Source: Takakia lepidozioides (Eukaryota > Streptophyta > Takakiopsida > Takakiales > Takakiaceae). From it: a stretch of 60,000 bases of DNA. The notes beneath the pieces were generated by a model that saw only the letters and a program-made list of their open reading frames with translations, made no database searches and was not told where the DNA came from. The position numbers and the translations under genes were made by a program. Of this stretch, positions 10,791 to 22,349 are shown piece after piece. The stretch lies in assembly GCA_030704615.1 (NCBI GenBank), contig CM060731.1, positions 6,388,001-6,448,000 of the forward strand. Reading direction: 5' to 3'. Position 1 is the first letter of the stretch. Each line of letters starts with the position of its first letter.

Positions 10791-10944
10791 ATGTTGCATT
10801 TCAAGTCCACTGGTGCCACATTCCAACTTCACATGACCCTATTTTCGTGCCTCCTAACCCTATTTCCGTGGACAAACAATGGTCTGCTCATGTTTTTTTT
10901 TTTTTTCCGCTCATGCTCATGCCGCTCATGAAATAGCAGCCCCC

Positions 10945-13257
10945 CCGCCATGTATGCTTTGTCCTTGATAAATTAAGAGAAAAATGACTATATGCCAAGT
11001 TGGAGAAATATCTTTTCCATCAATCTGAGGTCGAATTTCTGGGCTACATTATTTCCGACACAGGCGTCTTTATGGATCAGAAGAAAATACAAACCATCAT
11101 CGAGTGGATTAAACCAACTTCGGTCCGAGATGTACAATGGTTTCTAGGCTTTGCAAATTTCTATAGAATCTTCATCAATGACTACTCCAAAATTGCTACA
11201 CCATTGACACGACTCACATGGAAGGACAAATTTGTATGGGACGAGAATGCTGACCAGACATTTAAAAGGCTGAAGCAGATATTTACAACGGCTCCCATAC
11301 TGGTACATGTAGATCCATCTAAACCATTCTTCTTAGAAGCAGATGCATCGGACTTTGCACTTGGCGCGGTACTCTCTCAATACGGTACAGATGGCCGACT
11401 CCACCCTGTTGGTTTTCGTTCTCGCAAATTTTTCGCTACGGAGATCAATTATGAAATCCATGACAAAGAATTTCTAGCGATTATCGATGCTTTTGAGGAG
11501 TGGTGACATCTATTGGAGGGAGCTAAACATCAGGTCACTGTCTATACCGATCACAAAAGTCTCGAATATTTTTATGAGTGCTCATGTTTTGAATCGACGT
11601 CAAGCGAGATGGAGTATGTCACTAGCAAGGTTTGATTTTGTTATTACCTACCGTCCCAGACATCTTCAAGGAAAACCAGATGCTCTCTCTCGACGATCGT
11701 ATGTTGCGCCAAAAGAAGGGGATGCAGCTTTTGACCAACAAAAATCCATCATCCTGAAACCAGCAAATTTCCAATTGAATATGCTATCCATGTCCACCTA
11801 TGACGATGCAGAGATCATAAAGGAGATTCAGGAAGCACTGAGGAGCGACCATTTTGCTACGACACTACGAAGTCAACTAAATTAACCTCGAACCAACCCA
11901 CATGTTACAAACGACTTCGAATTCAAAGATGACTTACTTTACTTCAAGGGACTTCTCTATGTACCTCCAGGACCTACATGACTTCAAATTCTTCAAACAT
12001 GTCATGATCTTCTGGCTGAAGGACATTTCGGCTTCAACAAAACATTGGAGTTGATATCCAGGGACTATTGGTGGCTGCAGATGTGGAAATTCGTAAAAGA
12101 ATTTATAAAATCTTGCGACACGTGTGCTAGAACGAAGGGACCACGACATCGACCTTACGGCCTTCTTCAACCATTACCCATTCCCAAGGGTCCATGGTCG
12201 TCCGTGTCTATGGATTTTATTACGGACCTTCCAATTTCCAAGACCACCGATTCAATCCTTGTTATTGTAGATCGTTTTACGAAGATGACACATTTCATTC
12301 CATGTAAAAAGACGGTTACCGGCGAGGAAACTGTAAGACTCATCCTCAATAATATCTACCGTATGCATGGACTCCCGAAGGACATCTTATCTGATCGATG
12401 ACCACAGTTCATATCAAATTTCTGGAGGGGATTATTTCACATATTGGATACTAAGATCAACCTCTCTACAGCTAATCATCCACAGACTGATGGTCAAACC
12501 GAACGTGTAAACCAAATTTTGGAGCAGTATCGATAAATTATCACCAAGATAATTGGACGGACCTTCTGTCATTGGCTGAGTTTGCCTACAACAACACTAT
12601 ACATTCTTCGACTAAGCAAACTCCATTTTTCTCCAATTATGGTCATCATCCTCGAGCAAACCTTTTCCATTTGAAAACTGTTGGAAGCCCTGCTGTAGAA
12701 AACCTTGCTACTCATCTTTCTACGATTCACAAGGATCTTACATCACACCTCACAGAAGCTCAAAAACAATACAAAGACTATGCAGATCAACGTCGCCAAC
12801 TCCAACCCCAGTTCAAGGTCGGAGATCGTGTGTGGCTTCTTAACGGGACATATAAACCTCGCGACCATCAAAGAAGTTGGATTATCAACGCCTGGAACCA
12901 TTCAAAATTATTCGACAAATAAATCCGGTCAGTTTTCGGCTTGAACTCCCACGAAGTATGCGCATCCATCCAGTCTTTCATGTTTCACTATTGGAGTTGT
13001 ATCATCCATCGAATCTTCCAGGGAGAGTTTCTGTACCACCTCCACCAATCGAAGTCAATCAGGAAATTGAGTATGAAGTCGACGAAGTCCTAGACTCTCG
13101 CATCAAGTATAAACGTCTTGAGTATTTCGTACATTGGAAAGGCTACGACATCAGCGAACAAACGTGGGAACCTTCATCCAACCTCGTCAATGCCTCTGAC
13201 AAAGTCCAAGAGTTTCATCAACGATATCCAGCTAAGCCCCGAGCTACACGTCAATGA
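10945..13257 (+). pseudogene. Chromovirus pol: RT end, RNase H, integrase, chromodomain
   Basis: Order: RT thumb (YAKLEKYLFHQSEVEFLGYI), RNase H (FFLEADASDFALGAVLSQY, YEIHDKEFLAIIDAFEEW, YTDHKSLEYF, end motif KPDALSRR), integrase zinc-finger remains and core (Asp in MDFITDLPISK, Asp in KDILSDR, Glu in [13 protein letters not shown]), then a chromodomain ([33 protein letters not shown]) at about 13066-13245. Lesions include in-frame TGA at 10985 and 11504, a 1-base insertion near 11573, a stop after SDR near 12400 and a small deletion near 12530. Chromodomains of this type are known to steer integration toward heterochromatin; that role is inferred here. Confidence 0.92.
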
Positions 13258-13796
13258 GACGTCACAACGATGATGTCAGCCAAGCTAGCTTCAAGGAGAA
13301 GACTCCACATTCAATGTACCTGATACACGCTAAGGAGGGAGGAGCACTACACATCAGTATATATAGCTACACTTCCAGCACTCTTGCATCTTGTATTGGT
13401 AGCATGGAGTCACAAGAACCAGATACATTGGAGTTGTCGCTTACCCAACTACCAGATCAGCCGTTCCGACTCTCATGACCTTCAACATCACGCCGACGCT
13501 CTCGAGACGATTGGCCACCAATGCGACGCATACTGCCTTGTCTGGACCCCGTACGACGGCAAGTGAAGCCTACTCAAAGTCTGATAATTTTGTTGGAGGT
13601 TAAGGCTTTGGACCCAGAGGGCAACGAAATCATATTTGAAGGCAGCTTCGAAAATCAGAATGCTCAAATTACTGCGTGGTCCCAAGCTCGACACTATCGA
13701 TGGTTACAGGGACCTATAAATCATTTGAGTCAAGAACGAAGGGCCGAATACTTGGCAAGTACCATTCGTCGGATTTTGGATTTTCTCCAACTCTAA
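13254..13796 (+). CDS. Extra ORF after chromodomain, one in-frame stop
   Basis: An ATG at 13254 overlaps the pol stop (ATGA). The same frame then stays open to TAA at 13796 except for one TGA at 13476, about 180 codons in all. Pieces include [20 protein letters not shown] and [18 protein letters not shown]. It ends about 40 bp before the polypurine tract, the position of a third retroelement ORF. No transmembrane or envelope features are visible. A TATATATA at 13358-13365 precedes an internal ATG at 13405, so an internal promoter or a nested LTR remnant is an alternative reading. Confidence 0.4.
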
Positions 13797-13837
13797 GCAA
13801 GTCCAAGATTTTACCGCTCCTCGAGGAACTCGGCGCT

Positions 13838-13851
13838 AGAGGAGGGGGTGA
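13838..13851 (+). other. Polypurine tract of chromovirus copy A
   Basis: AGAGGAGGGGGTGA directly precedes the LTR start TGTCACGG. This is the expected plus-strand primer site. Confidence 0.85.
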
Positions 13852-14458
13852 TGTCACGGACATAGCCCAGATGAACTTACCAGGAGTAAATACCAGAAGT
13901 TACCAAGTTATCATGTAACCGGAAATTACCATGATTTACCATGATCTACCATGATTTACCATTACTTATCAAGTTACCGGGAGTTTACCAAATTACCAAG
14001 AATAACTTGGGAAACTACTCAAGAAGCTTCATTTGGAGGAAACTTCTCCATCAAGATACTTCCTTTGTTTAAGGAAACTTCCCCATCAAGAAACCTTTGT
14101 TTAATCTTGGAAACTTCTTCAGCAAGAAACCTCCATAAGGGAAGCTTCTTGGGGAAGCTTCTTAGTAGCCAGTATATATAGGAGGCGAGATTGAACACTC
14201 TTCAGTCTCGCCAACACAAGTTCAAGCTACTCTTGTTCCAAGTCCAGTTTCCAGTATCTGGTATTCCAGTCCAGTTTCCAGCATTCCAGTATCCGAGTCG
14301 AGTTCCAGTATTTTGTACTCTTGTCCATTGTTATAAAGATCATCTTGATTCATGTTCACCTACCATGCATTCAGCCACGCCGACCTTGACTTCTTGTCTA
14401 GTCTTGTACCTCTAGTCTGATCTCTTGTTTGTGTTCTGTCATATTCTCGTCCTTGACA
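13852..14458 (+). repeat. 3' LTR of chromovirus copy A
   Basis: It begins TGTCA right after the polypurine tract and ends TGACA at 14454-14458, so it has the standard TG...CA ends with 5-bp terminal inverted repeats (607 bp). The stretch 14040-14290 matches the region before gag of copy B (31500-31690), which confirms it as an LTR. It contains internal CTTCC/GGAAG-rich repeats and TTACCATGAT repeats. Confidence 0.85.
14173..14180 (+). promoter_or_regulatory. Putative LTR TATA box
   Basis: TATATATA within the LTR, followed by GGAGGCGAGATTGAACACTC. The corresponding position in copy B is TACATATA. The conserved block downstream (CAGTCTCGCCAACACAA) probably includes the transcript start. Confidence 0.55.
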
Positions 14459-14960
14459 TGGGGTAGCCTCATTGAGAAAGAGGTGTTGCCTCATTGTCTC
14501 TTGGAAAGATGTAGGTTCTGATTTGAGCAGGAAGGGTCTGAATTTATTCCATGCTGCCCAGATTGAAACCCAAAAGGGGTGAACCAATGGATTTGTGCCT
14601 AAACCCTTGAGTTATCCATCTCATAGAGGGACTCCATTGGGTGTGACTTAGTGGGGAGCTGAGTGAGATAGCCTGCCCTACCAGTAACTTCCACCAGCCA
14701 CCCTCCGGCCCAAGGAACCTTGGTAACCATTTTCCCAAGAGTGCCTGGATTTGAGTTGCTGGATCAAGCACTCCCAAACCTCATTTTTTCTTAGGAAGAC
14801 AGATTTGTTTCGAGGAGACATGGTCTCTTGTTCTGGGTGATCGATTGGGCACCCCAAATGAAATTTCGGATGCATCTCTTAACCTCCTTCAGAAATTCAG
14901 GGTCAAGCTTCCTACGAAATACCAGATCCCTGGCTAGAGGATCTGATTCGCAATGAGAGC
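14459..14960 (-). pseudogene. LINE (non-LTR) reverse-transcriptase C-terminal fragment
   Basis: Minus-strand frames read LVFRRKLDPEFLKEVKRCIR with NFIWGA, then GVLDPATQIQALLGKWLPRF followed by WWKLLV. These match the conserved region after the RT domain of plant LINEs (NF.WG...., GGLGI.DL..QN.ALLAKW.WR). At least two frameshifts. It abuts the chromovirus LTR end, so one element inserted next to or into the other. Confidence 0.7.
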
Positions 14961-15005
14961 CCTCCCTGTAATGGTTAGAAAATAGGAGCCCCAGTAAGCC
15001 AATTG

Positions 15006-15720
15006 TCTTTTACCTCTATGACAATCTCTTCACCCTTGTCATGGATCACCAACCATTGAAGTGGTTGATGGAGTCAGACAAGCCTACAGGAAAGCTTGCA
15101 CGGTGGGCACTTATGCTTCAAGCTTGAGTATGACTTTCAAGTGGTGCATCGAGCCGGTATAGTCAACCGGGATGTGGATGGATTGAGTCGTAATCCATGC
15201 ACAAGTGAGCTTGATGATACAGGAGCTCGTTGGCATGGTGAGACGGACGAGGAGATGGTGCCAGAATGGCAAGCATCTGCATTTTTGTGTATTCTAGGAA
15301 TGTGAGCTCAAGCTGGTCCATCCAATGTGATTAGTCATGGAGATAGTGTGCATGACAATCTAGAGATCAGTGATGAGTTTGGTGGTGCTAAGGATGTGCG
15401 TGAAGACGCAACAGTGTTGGCCTACCTTCGTACCGGAGAGACAGCAGCCAGTGTCACTGCTAAGGAGAGAGATCGGATCCTACAACGAGCCAAGAGGTTC
15501 AAGTGGGAGGGGACTCACCTACTTCGAGTATGGGAGGATGGACGAGTGAGGATTGTGCCTCATCCAACCCAACGAGTGCGGTTGGTGCGCCATGCCCATG
15601 AGGAGTTGGGGCACTTCGGGGTGAGACGCATTCGTAGTTTGCTGCAAGGGCAGTATTGGTGGCGGGGCATGCACATGGATATGCAACAGTTAGTGGCGGG
15701 TGAATGTAGGGTTGACTGGA
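15006..15720 (+). pseudogene. Second gypsy lineage: RNase H end and H2C2 zinc finger
   Basis: Plus-strand frames read LVMDHQPLKWLMESDKPTGK, LARWALMLQ, then (after a frameshift near 15120) YDFQVVHRAGIVNRDVDGLS, the RNase H end. Further on, VRLVRHAHEELGHFGVRRIR followed by LLQGQYWWRGMH is the integrase zinc finger. The integrase core is absent; after about 15720 the sequence becomes unrelated AT-rich DNA. The protein differs from both other gypsy families here. Confidence 0.82.
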
Positions 15721-16104
15721 CTAGAATGGACGTTACCAGCACAGTTTTAGATGACTGCAATTGATGGTGTCATCAATTGAAATTGAATTAACTCATTAAA
15801 ACCAGCAAATATATATGTCATTGGATTCCCAGCTTCAAACACAATTTTAAGTAAATCTGTACTAAAGTTTGGTCCAGAAATAAGGAGAAATATCTGAATA
15901 TGTATTTTTAAATCATTTAAATGAATTTAAATGGATCATTTTAAATATAAACATAAAGATATAAATAATTATTTGTCTATTAATATATAATATGAGCAAT
16001 AAAGAAACATTATGTATAAACTTCAGGAGAAAAAGCAATTTTTATTTGGCTCATAAAGCAAGTTCTACTGTTCACTCGACGTTTAGTAAGAGTTGAATGA
16101 GATA
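15721..16104. other. AT-rich sequence, no gene
   Basis: Strongly AT-rich with TTTAAAT-type words. A small perfect inverted repeat CAATTGATG-GTGT-CATCAATTG lies near 15758-15779. Nothing coding seen. Confidence 0.5.
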
Positions 16105-16330
16105 CCAACAGTCAGTAGCTCAGTTGGTGAAGTGCATTGAGTGCCACCAACATGATGATGGGGTCAAATCTTGCTACTGACGAGTGTGGTATGTTCCTGG
16201 GTGGTGTCCCATTCCAACGCCACATGGCGGGGTTACTGTGAAAGAGGTTATACTATTAAGAGAGCCTGATTTGTGAGCTGTCGCTCCCAGGTGTTTCTAT
16301 TACATTAAAAAATAAATTAAAAAAACGGAT
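16105..16330 (+). mobile_element. tRNA-derived SINE
   Basis: The head resembles a tRNA. GTCAGTA at 16111-16117 is exactly complementary to TACTGAC at 16175-16181 (a 7-bp acceptor stem). A-box-like TAGCTCAGTTGG follows at once, and a B-box-like GGGTCAAATC lies at 16161-16170. About 130 bp of unrelated body and an A-rich tail (ATTAAAAAATAAATTAAAAA) follow. A 71-nt tRNA-like head plus body plus A-tail is the SINE plan, copied by LINE machinery. The T-stem is poor, so I do not call it a functional tRNA gene. No clear target duplication was found. Confidence 0.7.
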
Positions 16331-17290
16331 GTCGGGTGATAACTCGTCTCATGATCCGCGGCCTGATGGATGATTGGAGCACTAATTATATTCGTAACCG
16401 CGACTGAGATTACGAAGGCCGTTACTATGTAACGTACAAAACAAATCAATCAAATATGTAAGCAAAACATGGCACAATGACACAATACCATGAAATGAAA
16501 TGAAAGACAATGGGGAGACATTGATGATAAACAACCAGGTTTTATTTCAGAACCATGTCAATTTGAGTAAGTCTCGCCCCATGCGGCATGGACCAATACA
16601 AGTAATGTAAACCATGTCAATAAGAGTATCAACTTCTAGAATGAGGGCTGAACTCCGTTAGCACAAGAAGATGTCGGCCGACGTACTTATGATGAGAATA
16701 TATTGAGGAAAGTCATTTCCCAAAATCACGATATTTTGACAAGGTTGAAGGGACCATTTTCAAATCTGTATTCTTCCGCTGTTTCGAAGGTTGATGGAAG
16801 AAGTACATGAAATGCTGTCTCGAGAATCGTTGATATGGTGATGACCTCACAAAAAATATCCTCCAATATTACGCCAACCAACAATGTCTTGTGCGACTGA
16901 AGTTCAGCTGTACTTCTCGAAGAATTGGTGGTCTTGCAGACTTTCAGTAAATCGCGAAGATGATGAATTACTCATATGCTCTTCAAAACATAATGTCCAA
17001 GTAACTGACCCTGGAGTAAGATGCTGAAAGTATCCAATTGGGAAGTAAGTATGTTGCTCGTATGCTTCTGGAGAGTGGCTCGGTGACGAGTACGTTGATG
17101 GAGAGAGTGACGTTTTCTGCAAAATCTTCAAGGAAATAGTGTCGAGTGACCAGTCGAGGTTCAACTGTGATGGACTGTGGTACTTCTGACGATTTACTGT
17201 AAAGCACTCGTAAACTCATCACCAACTAAATTGTCAAGTTATTTTACCACTAGTGTGAAGTTAGCTAGGAAATAGCTAGCTTTTATATAT
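16331..17290 (-). other. Unclassified; possible minus-strand exon at 16983-17225
   Basis: Mostly non-coding. The minus-strand ORF 16983-17225 (SSEVPQSITVEPRLVTRHYF, LEDFAENVTLSINVLV) has protein-like composition and no stops for 80 codons. Neither flanking exons nor a domain could be identified. Confidence 0.25.
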
Positions 17291-19600
17291 TGACATTTGG
17301 GATTGACCCAAGTCTCAATCCAGGGGCCAATACATGTTTGGGCACCTGACGTTGTTATCTTCACGGCAGATCGCGGTGGGCTCATCTTTCTCGAGTTGAG
17401 CCTCACCGCGTCTAACTATGGCGCCGTAGTGTGGATTCCCCATGGTGTGGGGTACACTTGGCTCGACTTAATATATGAGTGATGTTTTCATGTGCAGGTA
17501 TGTGAGTTTGAGAGAGCTTGTGTGCTCGTATTATTCCTTTCCTTATCACTCGAGAAAGATCAGCTTGAGTATGTGAGTGTCAGGTTTGAGTTAGTTGTAG
17601 CACTTGTGCTTTCAGATCATGAGAAGCGGTTCAGCCTAGAGTGCAAAGGCAAACAGGTTGCAGTTTGCAATGGATAGAGAGGCGGTCAGTGTTGCATAGC
17701 TCAACGCTATGGCAACCAAGTTTGGGCTTATAGTGTGAAGCGGAGGAGATGTTGGCCATGAGTGGGCGAACTGGTGGTCGTCTTCTTCAGCTGCAGGCCA
17801 AGTTAAGGAGCTGCAGGAATGTGGGCTGCGCATGGGAAGCTAGCATGTTGCAGGTTGGAGATGATACGATCAGCTCTAGGTATTTCTGCTATCGGGTAGA
17901 TGAGGAGCAGCCAAATGGTGGAGCTGCAAGGGGATGCGTCGCAGCCCGTTGGGAGCCTCAGCACCAAGCTCATGAAGAGTTATGAGTGAAGAGAGGGGGC
18001 TGGTCCCTCTTGTGTGCAAATCAGTGCATTTGTGAAGCATGTGCTGAGTTGGAGTTTTAATCTTAAACACAGCAGTGTAAGGGCTCTTGGAGTGGCAAGA
18101 GCGGGGCTAGAAGGGCAGCAACGAGGCGCCCTAGAGCCAGGGGATATGCATGAGAAGTGCAGGTGCACCAAGTTTGTAAAGGTGTGTATTTTCAGATTCG
18201 TTTTTGTGAGCTTCATAAAGAAATGGAGCTTGTTGGGCAGCATATAGCTTGCTTGTTGAGTTGGGGGCACTTCTAGTGGGCCGTGAGAGCTCAGGAGTGC
18301 AGGGCAACGGGGCTGATGGCTCCGCAGAACCCATAGCTCGTCGGCAGCAGGTGCAGGAGCAAACCCCAGCTCGGGAAGAGCTCGGGAACGCCTGCGAACG
18401 CATGGGAATTCGTTGGGAGTTTCAGGGAACGCAAAGAATAGTGGTCATGATGGGCCGTTGGGGCGGTATCACGAGATACCACGAGCCCAGGTCGTGATGG
18501 TTGACCGTGACCGTTGGAAGTCGCGGTGCGGACACAACGGGTGGGCACGATGACCAGATCGTGGGGATGGCGGGCTGTGAAGGCTCGTGGGAGTGGGTAC
18601 CACGGGGTATCACTGGGCAGCCCGTGGCCAACAAGCGCCTAGGGCGGGCCGTGAGGAGTCGTGGCGGTTGGAGCCACGGAAGGCCGCGAACAAGCAGAGT
18701 GAAATATATATATATATAATATATATATATATATCTCTTTTTTCACTCGTTTCGTGGGACCTTGATGGGGAGGTTGGGCTCTGAAGAACAACGGTTTTGA
18801 GCTAGTTGATCCGGCAGAAAAGTCAAAATTGCCTCCCTGTTGCATTTTAACAAAGGGGATTACTCCCCTGCAGGTAATCTTTTCTGGTTTTCAGCCCAGT
18901 TCTTAACTATGGGGGAGACCAGCCTGCAGGTAATTCCTTTGGACAGAATGTTGTTGGGGCCTATATGTACCTCTATTTGCTCCATTTTTGAACCTTCAGC
19001 GAATGGTGTGGTTTCCTGAGGTGGTTCCATTCGGAAGAATGGCTGGTGGACGTAAGGAGGCACTAGCGGACCCTGTGGAGGCTTGCATGGGGCCTTGGAG
19101 GCCAAGTTTCATGAGCTCATGAAGGGCGGTTTGAGGAGTGTCTACAGGATGCTCTCAAGGTCATGCAAGTGAGAGAAGAGAGGAAAAAAAAAAAAAAAGG
19201 TGTTGGGATGAGAGTGTGCTGGGGATAGGCATTGCTTTAGCTTCCCTTCCTCGTAGCTTTCCACCTTCTCTGTAGGCCGAGACCTTTCCGTAGGTGGAGG
19301 CAAGAGTCGGTCCGGGTTTGGGCTGGGTTGCAGGAGCGACACTGTGGAGAGATTTTGGGTGTGGGGGAGCTGTTGTTTTCATTCTTATGTTTGGATCCCC
19401 TCCACACCTGCATGTTTGATTGTGCGCCATGCTAGTTTTGTGTGGGTGTTTGATTTTATAGGTGGTGGACTCGGGCTTGATTGCCGATCCCACCCTAGAG
19501 CATGCTGTCGATGGTGAGGCTGGGTTGATGACCAGTCATACCATCTTTGTTTCTCATGTGGTGAGGTTGGAGGTGATGACCAGCCAACCATAGGAGTGCC
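17291..19600. other. No gene seen; GC-rich non-coding stretch with TA microsatellite
   Basis: Short overlapping ORFs on both strands only. 18420-18690 repeats words of the CGTGGG / CCACGG type. A TA tract lies at 18703-18734. 18840-19600 has pyrimidine- and purine-rich runs and no recognisable protein. Confidence 0.45.
18703..18734. repeat. TA microsatellite
   Basis: Interrupted (TA)n of about 32 bp. Confidence 0.9.
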
Positions 19601-19639
19601 TGCGGTGGATGCAGGTGCAGGTGCAAGCTATGTTACGAA

Positions 19640-20910
19640 CCTAGTATTCCAAACCATAAGCCGCATCAGGTTCTCTACCCGGATACCTTGTGGAGAGGGG
19701 GTTAGAGACAAGTTCATGACCGGTTGAGTGCCAGTTTGTCAACACGAAGGTGCCACTAGTTGCTGGGGAAAGTGCCGGTACGAGCACTAGCAATACTAGC
19801 GGGTATACGAGACGGGGTGTGCGGTTTAGGCCACCTTCACCTCCTGTGTCTTCTACGGAAGGTTCTGATTCGGATTGTGAATCAGGAGGACTCACACCGG
19901 CGGTGCAAGTTGTTTCCTTGCCATTGTTGTGGGACACAATGGAGGAAATGTATGGAGCCACCAAGGGGCCACGTAGGTACTCTAGGACGGTGGGTACCAT
20001 TGAGTTGGATGATTTTATCCAAGAATTTGATAGTTAGTGTGACTTGCAGCAAATGCGCAATCCACAACTATTTACGCCTTTCATGGCATGGAAGGGGTTG
20101 TTTCAGCACCTTGAGGGGCCGCCCATAGATGATTACCATGAGTTTAGGCGGGGGCACGATGTTGAGATCAAGGAGTGGAGGATCAACGTGCTCAAGGCAA
20201 CAAGGGGGCTCAGGTGAGGCCCAGGGAAGGGCAGAGAGGACCTCAGATGCAGGGGTCTCTCCCTTCATTTGCTGGCCAACAATGGGCGGATGTGGTGTGC
20301 TGGACATGTGGAGGACCCCATGTCAAGAAGGATTGCCCAGAGGGAGGCAATGGTTTGGCACCGGCACAGCTTGCACAGTTGCAGTGTGGGCATTGTGGCA
20401 AGCACGGGCATGGAGAAGCCAAGTGCTATGGTTTGCATCCTGAGTTGCGCCCGCCAGTTCCAAGGGAACAATGGTGGCCGGGGGCGAGGTGGAGCAACCC
20501 AGAGAGGACGAGGTGGCCAGGCACAAGGTGCAGGCCAAGGGCAAGCTCAACATGGCCAAGGATACGGAGGTCAGGGTGGTGACCAAGGCATGGCCAACCG
20601 GCTTCAGCACCTAGAGCAGAGGCTCGCTGCCATGGCCACAGCTCAGGTGGTACCGGCTCCAAGGCCGGATGGTCCACCTCCTGCTCCTGAGGGAGGAGAC
20701 ATGGGAGGCATGGGATTCATGTGCGGGGTAGCACTACCACTAATGAGGGGTGCCACTACCACTACCACTGTGGGTGGGGCACCACTACCACTAGTGCCAA
20801 GCAGCACTACCACTACCACTATGTGCGGGGCAGGACTACCACTAGTGCAAGTGGAGTCAGCTGCGGCAGTGACTCGAGGAGCAACACGAGTTCCTGAGCC
20901 ACTGAACTGA
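19640..20910 (+). pseudogene. Retrotransposon gag copy 1 (internally deleted)
   Basis: Plus strand. N-terminal part: TSGYTRRGVRFRPPSPPVSS, LPLLWDTMEEMYGATKGPRR and TIELDDFIQEFDS. After frameshifts, the nucleocapsid part has two zinc knuckles: CWTCGGPHVKKDC (CX2CX3HX4C) and CGHCGKHGHGEAKC (CX2CX4HX4C). It ends at RVPEP. Compared with the inverted copy at 26.0-28.0 kb, it lacks about 0.5 kb of the capsid core between the N-terminus and the knuckles, so it cannot form a capsid. Upstream sequence (ACCTTGTGGA onward, 19684) also matches the other copy. Confidence 0.8.
20728..20850 (+). repeat. ACTACCACT minisatellite inside gag copy 1
   Basis: Tandem repeats of about 30-55 bp rich in ACTACCACT (encoding Thr runs) after MCGVALPL. 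Absent at the matching place in gag copy 2, so the expansion is specific to this copy. Confidence 0.75.
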
Positions 20911-21250
20911 AGATTTTATTCTTAGCTAATGGTTTCATGTAGGTGGTGCCCGATTCCGATTTCGGAATATGGCAATCTCAGTGGACCTGATGTTGTTGGA
21001 ATGGGAATAGCAAAAAGACTCTTATAGAAATCAGCTACATGAACATACGCAGTATCAAGCACCTTGAAGTACATATGATTGTCGAGATTGTTTGCACAGA
21101 TTGTTAGCGACGGTGTTCCTCCTTTGGCATCCAGTCCACATGAAAACGACGAGAATGTCGTTGGAGATTGACGTTCAATTGCTGACATTCTGCCTCCTCG
21201 TAACACCATTTTGGTGTGCAATGATGGACATCAGAATAGGTCAGCTCTTA
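20911..21250 (-). other. Possible exon fragment (minus strand), unidentified
   Basis: Minus-strand ORF 20922-21221 contains AIERQSPTTFSSFSCGLDAK, SLTICANNLDNHMYFKVLD and HVADFYKSLFAIPIPTTSG, with protein-like composition. Just upstream on the same strand is the CGCGATCACGCG motif shared with the FCP1-like gene region at 23-25 kb, so it may be a distal or duplicated exon of that gene. No domain recognised. Confidence 0.25.
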
Positions 21251-22330
21251 GAAAAGCACGCGTGATCGCGCGATGTTAATTGTTGGTGTTCCTCAAAAGA
21301 ATAATGGATCTCCAAACGAAGGATATAGGAACCAAATAAAACACCACGAGGATGCTGTCAATTGTTGGAGATCGGATTATGCAAGCAGGGAGAATGACTT
21401 CAAACAACTTAAAGAATAGGATTATAAGATACTTGAACACGCTAGGGAACAAGTGACACCATCAGCCTTGATGATTTGAGTGCGTGTTCTAAAACAAATC
21501 AATGAATCATCCAGGATGATGGTGTGAAATAGAGCGTAGCTACGGCGTGAGCCCAAGAGCTCGGCTCACGCTTTGCCCTCTAAGTGTGAGCCCAGGGTTT
21601 AGAGGAGGGAGAAGCAAGTCCTATAACCGAGGACAGGGTTTAGAAGGGGTCCTATTACCGTGGAAGCGTATATTTTGGAAGAAGAGGTGAACACGACAAA
21701 ACTTCCAAACACGGCAAACACGGCAATATTGAGTCCCCTTTAGAAGCACGACGATCGACCCAATTCCCCCAGCCCTACTTCGTCAACCCCAAGCACTCCC
21801 ACCCCCAAGCACTTCACGCAGCTGGTCCCACCCTCCACCAGCCCCAAGCGCTCCACCTTGAAGACGAGCCCCAAGCCGTGATCCTACCTGGCCCCACTCT
21901 CACCAAGCCCCAACCTTCTCTGGTCACTGTTCTTATAAGTATACTCCTGCAGTAGCCACACCCACTAAAAGAGTTGTTTTTCAACCCACCGACAATAGTA
22001 GAACTATCTAGAAAGTAAAACTCTCTAGAAAGTCAACTAGTGAACTAGGGAAGATGGCTATACCAACTCTGGCCCTGCGAGTAGCGGGTTTAACGGGTTC
22101 TGGACCTAGCTGGCGCGTCCGGGTCCGGTTATGGGTTCATTTTTAAAATGAACCCGGGTCAGGGTCCAAGTTTTTGGTGATGGCACAGGTCCGGATCCGG
22201 GAGCAGCACAAATGTAGCCATAGCAGGTCCTGTTTGAGACCCCTAGTTTTTGGCGAAAACTGCCTTATTTGGACCTTTTTTTCCCTTTGTTTGATTCGCT
22301 GACGGGGTTTCCAGGCGGCCAAATGGCCAA
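21251..22330. other. No gene seen
   Basis: Contains two small perfect inverted repeats: GCGTGAGCC / GGCTCACGC near 21546-21575, and GGGTTCATTTTTAAAATGAACCC near 22134-22156. The rest is proline-codon-like C-rich sequence without a usable frame. Confidence 0.45.
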
Positions 22331-22349
22331 TAAAAAAAATGCTAACCCT

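Larger units (their letters stand above)
10945..14458 (+). mobile_element. Chromovirus (Ty3/gypsy) copy A, 5'-truncated with 3' LTR
   Basis: The copy begins inside reverse transcriptase, just after the point where YLDD would be. It runs through RNase H, integrase and a chromodomain, then a short extra ORF, a polypurine tract and a 3' LTR. The chromodomain marks it as a chromovirus. Copy B at 31.5-35.5 kb is the same family at high nucleotide identity. Missing 5' sequence and several stops make it non-autonomous. Confidence 0.92.

Noticed and set aside
13254-13796. Envelope gene of the chromovirus
   Set aside because: Position fits, but there is no signal peptide, transmembrane segment or Cys pattern.
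16111-16181. Functional tRNA gene
   Set aside because: Acceptor stem and A-box fit, but the T-arm does not pair well and an A-tailed body follows, so SINE is the better reading.
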